Source: Chryseobacterium populi | GTDB lineage: Bacteria > Bacteroidota > Bacteroidia > Flavobacteriales > Weeksellaceae | Assembly (NCBI RefSeq): GCF_000282115.1 | Contig: NZ_AKJY01000067.1 | Coordinates: 1 to 32,327 of the forward strand | Length of the DNA stretch: 32,327 nucleotides | Direction of reading: 5' to 3' | Shown: positions 25,298 to 32,327 of the stretch, piece by piece | How the letters are laid out: the number at the start of each line of letters is the position of its first letter | How positions within the stretch are numbered: the first letter of the stretch is position 1 | Program-made: the position numbers and the translations under genes | The notes under the pieces: generated by a model | The model's input: only the letters and a program-made list of their open reading frames with translations | Database searches by the model: none | Told to the model about the DNA's origin: nothing

Positions 25298-25359
25298 ATA
25301 AATATTTTGGATAACTAATTAATGAAGATAATTTTGAGAAAAACTTTACGCTTAAAATT

Positions 25360-25521
25360 ATGGAGAAAATTTTAGTAATTTCCTGTATGCCGGGTGCAAA
25401 AATTCCACTTGCACAAGTAGGCATTAATACATATACCCCGAATGCAACTCTGGATGTAGTGGCAAAAACAACTGACGGGAGCAAAGCAGAAAAGTTGTAC
25501 TATCTAAAAAATCAGATCTGA
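25360..25521 (+). pseudogene. Truncated VGINT-type secreted protein gene
   Basis: This 53-codon frame contains QVGINTYTPNATLDVVAKTT, the mature N-terminus of the same secreted-protein type, then stops after 24 further residues or so. The preceding part (MEKILVISCMPGAKIPLA) is a poor signal peptide. An ATG at 25322 in another frame, with MKIIL, may be the original start, implying a frameshift in the signal region as well as loss of the rest of the protein. It lies between the operator-like element and response regulator 2. Confidence 0.65.
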
Positions 25522-25580
25522 TTAAAAAGCCCATCTTAAACCGTTAAAATAACACCGGCCTTTTACTTAAAATGAAAAAT

Positions 25581-25613
25581 AAACACCGCAGGATTTACCT
25601 GCTGTGTTTTACT
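25581..25613 (+). terminator. Terminator after the broken secreted-protein gene
   Basis: AAACACCGCAGG (25581-25592) and CCTGCTGTGTTT (25598-25609) pair with one mismatch around a 5-nt loop, followed by TACTT. Its survival supports the view that a full gene once preceded it. Confidence 0.65.
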
Positions 25614-25689
25614 TCGATATTACAGTAATTTCGAATTTCGTGGTATCAATAAAGAAAGTAATCTCAGTAGAAAAAGAAAAAGAAATTGA

Positions 25690-25697
25690 TATATTTG
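25690..25697 (+). promoter_or_regulatory. Candidate -7 box for response regulator 2
   Basis: TATATTTG matches TAnnTTTG exactly, 123 nt before ATG 25821. No -33 TTG was identified. Confidence 0.35.
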
Positions 25698-25820
25698 ATG
25701 TTGAAAAAGGGTAACCCGATTCAAATAGAATTCAGGAGTAAAATAAGTAGAAAATTCAAAGCTAAGAAAAGAAACACCAAAAGAAATAAAGGTAAAAGTT
25801 ATCTTATAAACGATCCGAAT

Positions 25821-26441
25821 ATGAATAAAAAAATACTGATTGCAGATGATCATTATGTAGTAAGACTTGGAACCGCTATGGTTTTAGAAAATCATTTTCC
25901 TGATATTTCAATCGATTACGCAGAAAATTATGAGGAAGTAAAATCAAAACTACATAAGGAGAAATTTGATCTTATTATGCTTGACATCGATATGGAAGGA
26001 AGTACTTTCAGGCATATGATTAAAGAATTGAAAATGATTCAGGAAGATATCATGATTATCATTTTTACCTCTTATAAAGAAAGTGCAGCCATAGAATATA
26101 TTCAGGAAGGTGCAGAAGGATATATCAATAAACTGAGCGGTGAAAAAAATGTAATAAAAGCAGTACAGTCCGTTTTTGAAGACGGGTATTATTATTCTCC
26201 CAAACTTGTTAAAGAACTTACCTCCCAACCACAGAAAAAGGATATTTCGGATTTGTTATCAGAAAGAGAATTCCAGGTTTTTAAGCTCTTAATAGAAGGG
26301 AATGGAAATTTAGAAATTGCCAATATCCTCGAAATTCATATGACCACAGCAAGCACTTACAAGAGAAGAGTGTATGCAAAGTTGGGCGTAAATAACCTTG
26401 TTGATCTTCTGAAAGTTTCCAATAGCAAAAATTATCATTAA
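25821..26441 (+). CDS. NarL-type response regulator (copy 2)
   Basis: This 206-residue response regulator is paralogous to the one at 19556. The start ATG 25821 gives MNKKILIADDHYVV, aligning exactly with copy 1; the open frame extends 45 codons upstream, but that part is Lys/Arg-rich and unlike a domain. The receiver domain has Asp9-Asp10, phospho-acceptor Asp55 (LIMLDIDMEG) and Lys in GYINKLSG. The LuxR-type helix-turn-helix reads LSEREFQVFKLLIEGNGNLE then ASTYKRRVYAKL. Here the regulator gene precedes the kinase gene, with a 224-bp gap that carries the kinase's own -7 box, unlike the overlapping pair in copy 1. Confidence 0.94.
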   Translation: MNKKILIADDHYVVRLGTAMVLENHFPDISIDYAENYEEVKSKLHKEKFDLIMLDIDMEGSTFRHMIKELKMIQEDIMIIIFTSYKESAAIEYIQEGAEGYINKLSGEKNVIKAVQSVFEDGYYYSPKLVKELTSQPQKKDISDLLSEREFQVFKLLIEGNGNLEIANILEIHMTTASTYKRRVYAKLGVNNLVDLLKVSNSKNYH

Positions 26442-26461
26442 TATTTCATAAAAATCACCCA

Positions 26462-26493
26462 TTAGATCCGGTATTATTGTGATCTGGATCTAA
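26462..26493 (+). terminator. Hairpin after response regulator 2
   Basis: TTAGATCC (26462-26469) and GGATCTAA (26486-26493) pair perfectly with a 16-nt loop but lack a T tract. It may attenuate rather than end transcription. Confidence 0.3.
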
Positions 26494-26557
26494 GTTCTCA
26501 TTAGTTCCTGAAATATGCCACATCTGATTTCAGTATCATGAAGGGTAGATTCTGAAC

Positions 26558-26573
26558 ACTACCTATATGTAGT
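26558..26573. promoter_or_regulatory. Short inverted repeat upstream of sensor kinase 2
   Basis: ACTACCTATATGTAGT has 5-bp arms ACTAC/GTAGT. The GTAGT half resembles the arms of the TGTAG-type elements at 20359 and 25258, so it may be a variant regulator site. Confidence 0.3.
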
Positions 26574-26630
26574 TTCATTAAATGTAATATAAATTTGACA
26601 TCATCAAGAAAAAGCACTATAAACTTATAA

Positions 26631-26638
26631 TATCTTTG
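26631..26638 (+). promoter_or_regulatory. Candidate -7 box for sensor kinase 2
   Basis: TATCTTTG matches TAnnTTTG exactly, 27 nt before the start codon. The -33 element is not evident. The spacing parallels that of kinase 1 (23 nt). Confidence 0.5.
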
Positions 26639-26665
26639 TTCTATAAAATCTGTTAGCTGCTATTA

Positions 26666-29662
26666 ATGAAATTATATTACATTATTTTCATATTATTTTC
26701 AATGTTTCTCCATGCGCAACGTTATACCTCACGATGGTACGGTATGGATGAAGGCTTACCTCAAAACAGCATAAAAGATATTATAAAAGATAAATACGGG
26801 TTTATCTGGCTGTCAACAGATGGTGGCATTCTGAGATATGACGGAGCCGGATTTTCGCTTCACAATAATTTTAAAATAAGCAATTTAAGTTTTGGGAATT
26901 TTTTAGCCACAGATAATGGAGATATCATTTGCTTTAATAATAATGATGAAAATTGCGTCCTGATATCAGACAGAACTGTAAAAATGCTGCCTAACGGAAA
27001 AGTATCCAGAACTGCCTCAATGGCCCATAACAGACAATATAAAAGGTATTATAAAAGTAACTTTTTAAGCAATTTTTTTCCGGAAACGAATTGTTATTAT
27101 ATAAAAACAAGTTCAGAAACCTACTTTTTCGACAATCATCACATTATCTACAAAAACGGAAATGGATCAGAAAAAAAAATTCTTTCAGGTTTCTCTTCGA
27201 AAAGTCTGATGAATGCTTTTGAGCAAAAAAATATTATCTATATACCCGATCCCCGAAACCGGAGAACAATTATCTTAAAAAACGGTATGGTATCCTATGA
27301 CAATAAACCTTCCCTGTATAACGATCCTGAATCTAAAATATACTGGCATCAGGGGACCAAACAGGTTTTTGTAATCAACAACGGTAATATTCATATCAGT
27401 AAAATAAATGGTGGTAAGCCTGCCCTCACCTTTCTGATGCAATATAAAGGAATAGAAAAACAGCTTTTATACTGCATCTTTTATGATAGGGAATATGATA
27501 AATTTTATTTTGGAAATGTTGTGAAAGGACTTAATATAATTAGTCTTTCCAGGTTCTACGTCCCGCAAAAAAACATTCCGTTTTCCGGTGAAGTTGTTTA
27601 TGAAGCATTACCCTTTACCTCAAATTCAATTATTTCAAAACAGGGCTTTGAATATTCTAAAAATAAAGTCCGCAAAATATATTCGGCCGGTTTCAACTAT
27701 GATAAACGTTATCTGCTGTACGACAGCTCCTATAACCTTTTATATGTGGAATTCAATAAGCTGCACAGAAGGTATAGTGCTTTACATTATCAGAAGCATG
27801 ATTCCGTAAGTTTCCCAAACAGGAACGTTGAGGGGCTATTCAAAATAAACAACCATATTGTAGTCAATATGGCAGACCGTAAATACGAATATTATGATCT
27901 GTATTTGTTTACCAATGATACATTCAAAGAAGCAAAAAAAATTTTCAGGTGTAAAGATAATATCAACTTTATAAAAGAATATAATCATGATATGCTATAC
28001 ATCGGAACGAGTAACGGGATCTATCTCCTGTCTCTTTCCCGGAATAAAATCGTAAAATACCTGGCCAAAGACCTGCCGATAAAGGAAATTCAACGGACGA
28101 GAGATGGAAATTACTGGTTTACCACTCACAATAAAGGATTTTATCTCCTGAAGAAAGATAAAATACTCAGGATGCCGGATGATAAAGAAGGCTATATTTC
28201 CGGTGCACACCATATCTTGGAAGACCAAAACGGAATTTTCTGGATCTCTTCAAATAACGGTTTATTCAAGGTTTCTGAAAAGATGCTTTTGAATTATGCC
28301 CAGAATAAAGACTCCAAAGTGATCTACTACCGGTATACCAAAGAAGATGGTTTTCTGAATAATGAATTCAATGGCAGCTCCAACCCAAGCGGTATCATTC
28401 TGGACAACGGAGAATTTGTATTTCCTTCAATGGAAAGCTTTGTTTTTTTTAAGCCTGATGACATTAAGACCTATTATCCTGAAAGCAGTCAACTATATAT
28501 TGAAAGGGCCAGAATGGGGAAAAAAATGCTCGGTTTCAAAGATACCCTTAAGCTGGAAAGTGATTATAAAAGCGTTGAAATTCTTTTTGATATACCCTAC
28601 TATCATAATATCGAAAATATTTACATCGAAAGCCTGCTGGAAAACAGTGGCAATAATAAATGGGAAGAAATAAAAAAGGATAGAAAATATACTTTACACA
28701 ATATAGGCCCCGGAAAGTATAACCTGCTCATCAGATTTCTGACTTCTGGAAACGGAAAGTTTGCCTATAAAAAAATTCTGATAGAAATAAAGCCCTTTTT
28801 TTATCAGACAATGTGGTTTAAAATTTTTGTCATATTATCAGGAATATTACTGGTCATAATCATTGTACAGATACGGACAAACTTTATCAGAATTATCAAT
28901 AAAAAATTGAAAAGCAACCTTTACAGCAGGAATCAGGAACTTAAAGAGACAGCAGACACGCTCGAAATGACAAGGAATAAACTCAAGAATGAATCTGAAT
29001 ACCAGCAAAAAATAATGGAAAGCATCAGCCATGATATCACAACTCCGGTAAAATTTATTGCCCTGCTTTCCCAGAAACTCAGTGAAGCAGACGACCCCCT
29101 CTCACAGAAAAAATATTTCGACGGAATTTATAAAACATCTGAACAGTTATTTAAATTTACATTAGGATTAAAAGAATACACCGAATTGTATAAGGGGGAA
29201 AATGCTTCAGAAGAAAAAGAATATTCATTATTTGATATAATAGAAGATAAAAAGCTTCTTTTTGAGGAAATGGCGTCTGAAAATAATACAGTAATAGCTA
29301 ATCTTTGTGATCCTGGTTTAAAGATAAAAAACAATAAAAATATACTTTCCACAATCCTGCATAATCTAATCGACAATGCAGTAAAAAACACCATAGAAGG
29401 GGAAATATCAATAAAAGCCATTGCCCAGAATGAGGCGGTGGAAATCATCATATCCGATACCGGAAAAGGAATGTCCCAAACGCAGATAACCTATTATTCC
29501 CAGGTTTTTGAAAGAATGGAATCTGAAAATTTTGTATTTAAAAATTACGGCCTGGGATTACATATGGTGATCCAGCTAAGCAAAAAGCTCAATGCAAAAA
29601 TAAGTTTCCATGAAAATACATCAAAAGGAACCGTCGTGAAAATTATTCTGAAAGCTGATTAA
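26666..29662 (+). CDS. Two-component sensor histidine kinase with periplasmic propeller (copy 2)
   Basis: This 998-residue kinase is paralogous to the one at 16543 along its whole length. Shared blocks include GLPQNSIKDIIKDKYGFIW near the N-terminus, RTRDGNYWFTT, ILEDQNGIFWISSNNGLF and FFYQTMWFK before the membrane helix. It has a signal peptide (1-17, ending FLHAQ), propeller blades and a Y_Y_Y-like domain, then one membrane helix at about 716-735. The kinase core has His789 (SHDITTPVKF), N box HNLIDNAVKNTIEG, G1 DTGKGMSQ and G2 YGLGLHMVIQL. Its presumed partner is the regulator at 25821. The periplasmic part is less alike than the kinase core, which suggests a different ligand. Confidence 0.93.
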   Translation: MKLYYIIFILFSMFLHAQRYTSRWYGMDEGLPQNSIKDIIKDKYGFIWLSTDGGILRYDGAGFSLHNNFKISNLSFGNFLATDNGDIICFNNNDENCVLISDRTVKMLPNGKVSRTASMAHNRQYKRYYKSNFLSNFFPETNCYYIKTSSETYFFDNHHIIYKNGNGSEKKILSGFSSKSLMNAFEQKNIIYIPDPRNRRTIILKNGMVSYDNKPSLYNDPESKIYWHQGTKQVFVINNGNIHISKINGGKPALTFLMQYKGIEKQLLYCIFYDREYDKFYFGNVVKGLNIISLSRFYVPQKNIPFSGEVVYEALPFTSNSIISKQGFEYSKNKVRKIYSAGFNYDKRYLLYDSSYNLLYVEFNKLHRRYSALHYQKHDSVSFPNRNVEGLFKINNHIVVNMADRKYEYYDLYLFTNDTFKEAKKIFRCKDNINFIKEYNHDMLYIGTSNGIYLLSLSRNKIVKYLAKDLPIKEIQRTRDGNYWFTTHNKGFYLLKKDKILRMPDDKEGYISGAHHILEDQNGIFWISSNNGLFKVSEKMLLNYAQNKDSKVIYYRYTKEDGFLNNEFNGSSNPSGIILDNGEFVFPSMESFVFFKPDDIKTYYPESSQLYIERARMGKKMLGFKDTLKLESDYKSVEILFDIPYYHNIENIYIESLLENSGNNKWEEIKKDRKYTLHNIGPGKYNLLIRFLTSGNGKFAYKKILIEIKPFFYQTMWFKIFVILSGILLVIIIVQIRTNFIRIINKKLKSNLYSRNQELKETADTLEMTRNKLKNESEYQQKIMESISHDITTPVKFIALLSQKLSEADDPLSQKKYFDGIYKTSEQLFKFTLGLKEYTELYKGENASEEKEYSLFDIIEDKKLLFEEMASENNTVIANLCDPGLKIKNNKNILSTILHNLIDNAVKNTIEGEISIKAIAQNEAVEIIISDTGKGMSQTQITYYSQVFERMESENFVFKNYGLGLHMVIQLSKKLNAKISFHENTSKGTVVKIILKAD

Positions 29663-30308
29663 TAATAAAAGTCAGGACCATACAGCCAAAAAACATCAGA
29701 TCCGGGATCTGATGTGAAATGATGGGAGTAATGGGAACATACACACCATCGTGTTTTTAGAATCGTGTGTATTTATCCTTCTTCCCAGAAATGATCTGTC
29801 GGATCGAAAGACAGACCTGCATTATAAAAAACAATAGTCATGATGAAGATCCATCAGCTGCTTTTCTATAAATGACTTTCCTGAGCTACAGTCCAAATAC
29901 ACACTTGAGCAAAAGTATTTAATAATCTTAAATTTTCCATGATCAGGACCGTACTAAAAAAACGATAATCCTGTCATAATTTTCGTACAATACAGTCGTT
30001 ATTTCAGTACAGACTTTATTTTCCAGGCAGGTTATTAATCAATAGTTTTGACAGGAAATTGAGAAAAGAAAACACCAATGAAAAAATTATGATCCCAGCT
30101 GCTTTTAAATTCAACATTCGTTGATGCCCAGATTGATATAATCATCAATAAAGGCTGGATTTAAAAAAAACTTATTTTTCAAGAATGATGATTCTTAAAT
30201 CCCCTTCATTTTTAGAAATGACTTTTCAAATAGTTATTGCCAGCAAAAGACCGGCTCAATATTGACATAATCATTACTGTTTTTCCAACTCAAAATACAG
30301 TAATTCAA
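29663..30308. other. Long intergenic region, probably with decayed secreted-protein gene
   Basis: No intact gene was seen in about 650 bp. A perfect inverted repeat, ACATCAGATCC (29693-29703) with GGATCTGATGT (29705-29715), lies just after kinase 2 without a T tract. At 30078 an ATG reads MKKL then TGA; the next frame gives LLLNSTFVDAQIDIIINKGW, which looks like a signal peptide running into a degraded VGINT-type leader. It may be another dead copy; evidence is thin. Confidence 0.3.
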
Positions 30309-30326
30309 CATAGTATTCACAGTACA
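30309..30326. promoter_or_regulatory. Operator candidate before the third intact secreted-protein gene
   Basis: CATAGTATTCACAGTACA equals the element at 25258 in 15 of 18 positions, sharing AGTATTCA-y-AGTACA. The left TGTA is changed to CATA. It lies 25 nt before the start codon, which is closer than in the other cases. Confidence 0.45.
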
Positions 30327-30351
30327 GGAATCATTTAATTATAACTAAATT

Positions 30352-31119
30352 ATGAAAAAAGCAACCATCAGCTTATTAATTTTAACGATCGGGATGATCA
30401 GGGTTTCAGCACAAATAGGGATTAATACCCCAAATCCTCAGGCTCCTTTTCATATAGACGGCAACAAAGATAATCCCGTAACAGGAGTTCCTGCAATAAC
30501 ACAACAGGCCAACGATGTTGTAATAACCGCACAAGGTCGGTTAGGAGTCGGCACAACGGCTCCCACTAATCAACTTGAAGTCAACAGCGGTACAGCAGAA
30601 GTTTCAGGAATAACGATTACTCAGCTACCCTCTGCTACAGCACTGGCCACCGATGCAAACGGAGCCATTATATCAGCCAATAATGAGACTGTCGGGGTTT
30701 CTGTCACTAAACAACGTTTAACAGTACCAAGCAGTACTGTGATATTAAACAGTGGTTCCGGCAGGTACTCATTCAGATATGCAGGATATAATGCAACTAC
30801 TTTGTTAAACGGAACATGGCAGATCAGAATAAATGATGGTGCAGCACGGCAGTTTATGGTTTGGGATGTAGAGTTTAATGATACTAGTGGTGGTACAGGA
30901 GTATCTGCTGTTGTATACAGGCAAAGAACGGTCCCAACGTTTACTCCGGGAACATGGGCCAGTTTAGATGGTAATCAGGCAGGTGGCTCGACTGAATATA
31001 CGACTTATCATATATACGACAGCTCTACCGGCACGATAGTCAGGTTTACCTGTACCCTTTCCAACATGGGGACAACTACTGCCGGAATCAGAGAAGCTAT
31101 GATTGCAGAAGAATTTTAA
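30352..31119 (+). CDS. Secreted protein with IGINT leader module
   Basis: This 255-residue protein has a signal peptide ending in VSAQ (1-20), then IGINTPNPQAPFHIDGNKDN and a second leader-like stretch, RLGVGTTAPTNQLEVNSGTA, followed by ITITQLPSATALATDANGAI. This type of short repeat is common in Bacteroidota surface proteins. The C-terminal 135 residues form an unrecognised beta-rich domain (GSGRYSFRYAGYNAT, then WQIRINDGAARQFMVWDVEF) with a conserved-looking final IREAMIAEEF. It does not look like the C1q domain of the copy 1 product. No type IX sorting domain is visible. Position after kinase 2 suggests control by that system. Confidence 0.75.
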   Translation: MKKATISLLILTIGMIRVSAQIGINTPNPQAPFHIDGNKDNPVTGVPAITQQANDVVITAQGRLGVGTTAPTNQLEVNSGTAEVSGITITQLPSATALATDANGAIISANNETVGVSVTKQRLTVPSSTVILNSGSGRYSFRYAGYNATTLLNGTWQIRINDGAARQFMVWDVEFNDTSGGTGVSAVVYRQRTVPTFTPGTWASLDGNQAGGSTEYTTYHIYDSSTGTIVRFTCTLSNMGTTTAGIREAMIAEEF

Positions 31120-31150
31120 ATTATTTTTTATATAATACCTTAAGCAGGAG

Positions 31151-31616
31151 ATGAAAAAAATATTTGCTACCTGTTAACAGCTCTTATTTCCGGAAGTATT
31201 ATTATTGCTCAGATAAGTATCAATACTGCTTTAAGGATCATTAGATGTTGCCTATATACCGTTAAAGCCTGCTTTTACGCAGGGGTTTTGTTCCCAGGCT
31301 TACCGGAGACGAAATACAGCAAATGACCGTAGACACAGAACAAAACGGAATGTTTGTATTTGGCTTCTCAGATTGCCGGAACCTGTTTAATCACAGAATC
31401 AGGCAAAGTTCCGGGCTCTTCAGATTGAGCGGAATTGCAGTAGCCAACATTATTGTAAAGCAGGATAATGCAGTAAGCTTCATCCCACAGACCAATACCA
31501 GTGGCTATTGGAACTACAGGACAGCTCAATATGCATATCACCAGGGTTTCAGATTACACTCCATAAACGATACACAAATTCTAATATATTACCTTATTAA
31601 GGAGCCTGAAAATTAA
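31151..31616 (+). pseudogene. Frameshifted VGINT-type secreted protein gene
   Basis: A start at 31151 after AGGAG gives MKKIFATC and then TAA. The next frame continues LTALISGSIIIAQISINTAL, a normal signal peptide and leader. Another frame shift later gives PRLTGDEIQQMTVDTEQNGM (about 31290-31350), a motif I recognise from full-length members of this family ('APRLTGDQL...'), and runs open to 31616. At least two frameshifts separate these parts, so the gene is dead unless the changes are sequencing errors. A terminator directly follows. Confidence 0.75.
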
Positions 31617-31632
31617 TTTCCGGCTCCTTTTT
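31599..31632 (+). terminator. Rho-independent terminator after the frameshifted gene
   Basis: AAGGAGCC (31599-31606) and GGCTCCTT (31622-31629) pair with a 15-nt loop, followed by TTT. The stem overlaps the end of the pseudogene frame. Confidence 0.75.
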
Positions 31633-31691
31633 CAAGTGTGTTCAGCTTTCTAATGGTATTATTTGTATTTTAGTACAATCTAAGCCAGACT

Positions 31692-32327
31692 ATGAAACCA
31701 TTTTTGATTCTTTTTCTAACATTATCAATAAGTCTCTGTGCCCAAACTCCTCCTGAACCTTATGGCCCGCTCCCATCCAAAAGACAGCTGGCATGGCATG
31801 ATCTTGAAGTTTACGGCTTAATCCATTTTACACCCACTACATTTGAGAATAAAGAATGGGGCTTTGGAGATGCCGATCCGAAAACATTTAATCCAGCCGA
31901 TTTTAATGCAGATCAGATTATCAAAGCAGCAAAAGCAGGTGGTTTGAAAGGGATTATTTTAGTCGCCAAACACCACGATGGTTTCGCTCTGTGGCCCACT
32001 CAAACAACAGAATATAATATCAGCAAAAGCCCGTTCAGGGCAGGAAAAGGAGATCTGGTAAAAGAAACAGAACAGGCTGCACGCAAAAACGGCTTAAAAT
32101 TTGGCGTTTACTGCTCTCCCTGGGACAGAAACAATGCACTTTATGGAACCGATCAATACCTGGCGGTTTACCAGGCTCAGTTAAAAGAGCTGTATACTGA
32201 TTATGGTGAAGTGTTTATGAGCTGGCATGACGGAGCCAATGGTGGCGACGGCTATTATGGCGGGGCGAAAGAAAAACGCTCGATAGATAACACAACCTAT
32301 TACGACTGGAACAATACCTGGGCTATT
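31692..32327 (+). CDS. Alpha-L-fucosidase, GH29 (partial, C-terminus beyond window)
   Basis: The first 212 codons of a secreted glycoside hydrolase family 29 enzyme, which releases L-fucose from glycans. A signal peptide ends in LCAQ (1-18). GH29 landmarks are RQLAWHDLEVYGLIHFTPTT (about 31-50), FNPADFNADQIIKAAKAGG, then AKHHDGFALWPTQTTEYNIS and FGVYCSPWDRN. The likely nucleophile is Asp180 in MSWHDGANGG. The SWHDGANG form with the early HFTP motif is closer to the narrower-specificity (alpha-1,3/1,4) group than to classical human-like enzymes, as an impression only. It starts 62 nt after the preceding terminator and so is a separate transcript. Confidence 0.93.
   Translation, partial: MKPFLILFLTLSISLCAQTPPEPYGPLPSKRQLAWHDLEVYGLIHFTPTTFENKEWGFGDADPKTFNPADFNADQIIKAAKAGGLKGIILVAKHHDGFALWPTQTTEYNISKSPFRAGKGDLVKETEQAARKNGLKFGVYCSPWDRNNALYGTDQYLAVYQAQLKELYTDYGEVFMSWHDGANGGDGYYGGAKEKRSIDNTTYYDWNNTWAI

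Noticed and set aside
25686..25820. 45-codon N-terminal extension of response regulator 2
   Set aside because: The extension is Lys/Arg-rich and spans a -7 box; ATG 25821 aligns exactly with the start of response regulator 1.
29740..29775. ACACAC...GTGTGT inverted repeat after kinase 2
   Set aside because: Arms of 6 bp with mismatched inner part and no T tract; too weak to name a terminator or operator.
16543..31616. Interpretation of the secreted proteins as prophage tail fibres
   Set aside because: Leader and linker resemble fibre proteins, but no phage structural, lysis, integrase or terminase genes are present, and each intact protein has a Sec signal peptide.
1..32327. CRISPR arrays, tRNA or rRNA genes, insertion sequences
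   Set aside because: Looked for regularly spaced repeats, cloverleaf-like or rRNA-like sequence and transposase motifs; none seen.

Overview
The window reads as a chromosomal segment of a Bacteroidota organism, most likely class Flavobacteriia near Chryseobacterium or Elizabethkingia. The support is indirect but consistent: AT-rich intergenic DNA, several matches to the Bacteroidota promoter form TTG-N19-22-TAnnTTTG, a TonB-dependent receptor with a carboxypeptidase-like N-terminal domain, sensor kinases with periplasmic beta-propellers, many signal peptides ending in AQ or SQ, and secreted proteins whose mature N-terminus reads VGINT..P..LDI. No rRNA, tRNA, CRISPR array, transposase or integrase was seen. 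Genes cut by the window edges are dnaX (left) and a GH29 alpha-L-fucosidase (right).

Layout. 1-3068 (minus strand): partial dnaX, a TetR-type regulator, and an alpha-oxoamine synthase that probably shares a transcript with the regulator. 3388-5350: a short AraC-type DNA-binding protein, a PAS-like/LuxR-type regulator and, divergently, a secreted DUF1349-like protein. 5483-7003: three tandem paralogous genes for 68-69 residue proteins; two also share about 300 bp of upstream DNA including the promoter. 7435-10084: a small unknown protein, a CPA1-type Na+/H+ antiporter and another small unknown protein. 10202-10402: a remnant of a serine-hydrolase C-terminus. 10491-14342: an operon of a TonB-dependent receptor and a beta-propeller phytase lipoprotein, suited to phytate use. 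14424-16232: a 602-residue protein of unknown function with nitronate-monooxygenase-like motifs.

16543-31616 is the most unusual part. It holds two paralogous two-component systems. Each has a periplasmic-propeller sensor kinase and a separate NarL-type response regulator, and each lies beside secreted proteins with the VGINT..P leader, at least one of them with a C1q/TNF-like C-terminal domain. Copy 1 is kinase, regulator, then two intact secreted proteins. Copy 2 is a broken secreted-protein gene, regulator, kinase, one intact secreted protein and one frameshifted one. An 18-bp element of the form TGTA-N10-TACA lies upstream of secreted-protein genes in both copies, and a weaker version lies in front of a third such gene, so it is a candidate operator. 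Between the copies sit a VOC protein, a MarR regulator with a membrane-protein partner, and an inverted repeat that looks like a dispersed intergenic element.

All functional calls come from reading motifs by eye; no database search was run. Family names are firm where catalytic motifs are visible (dnaX, oxoamine synthase, antiporter, TonB receptor, phytase, kinases, regulators, fucosidase). They are tentative for the secreted proteins, the small proteins and the 602-residue protein.
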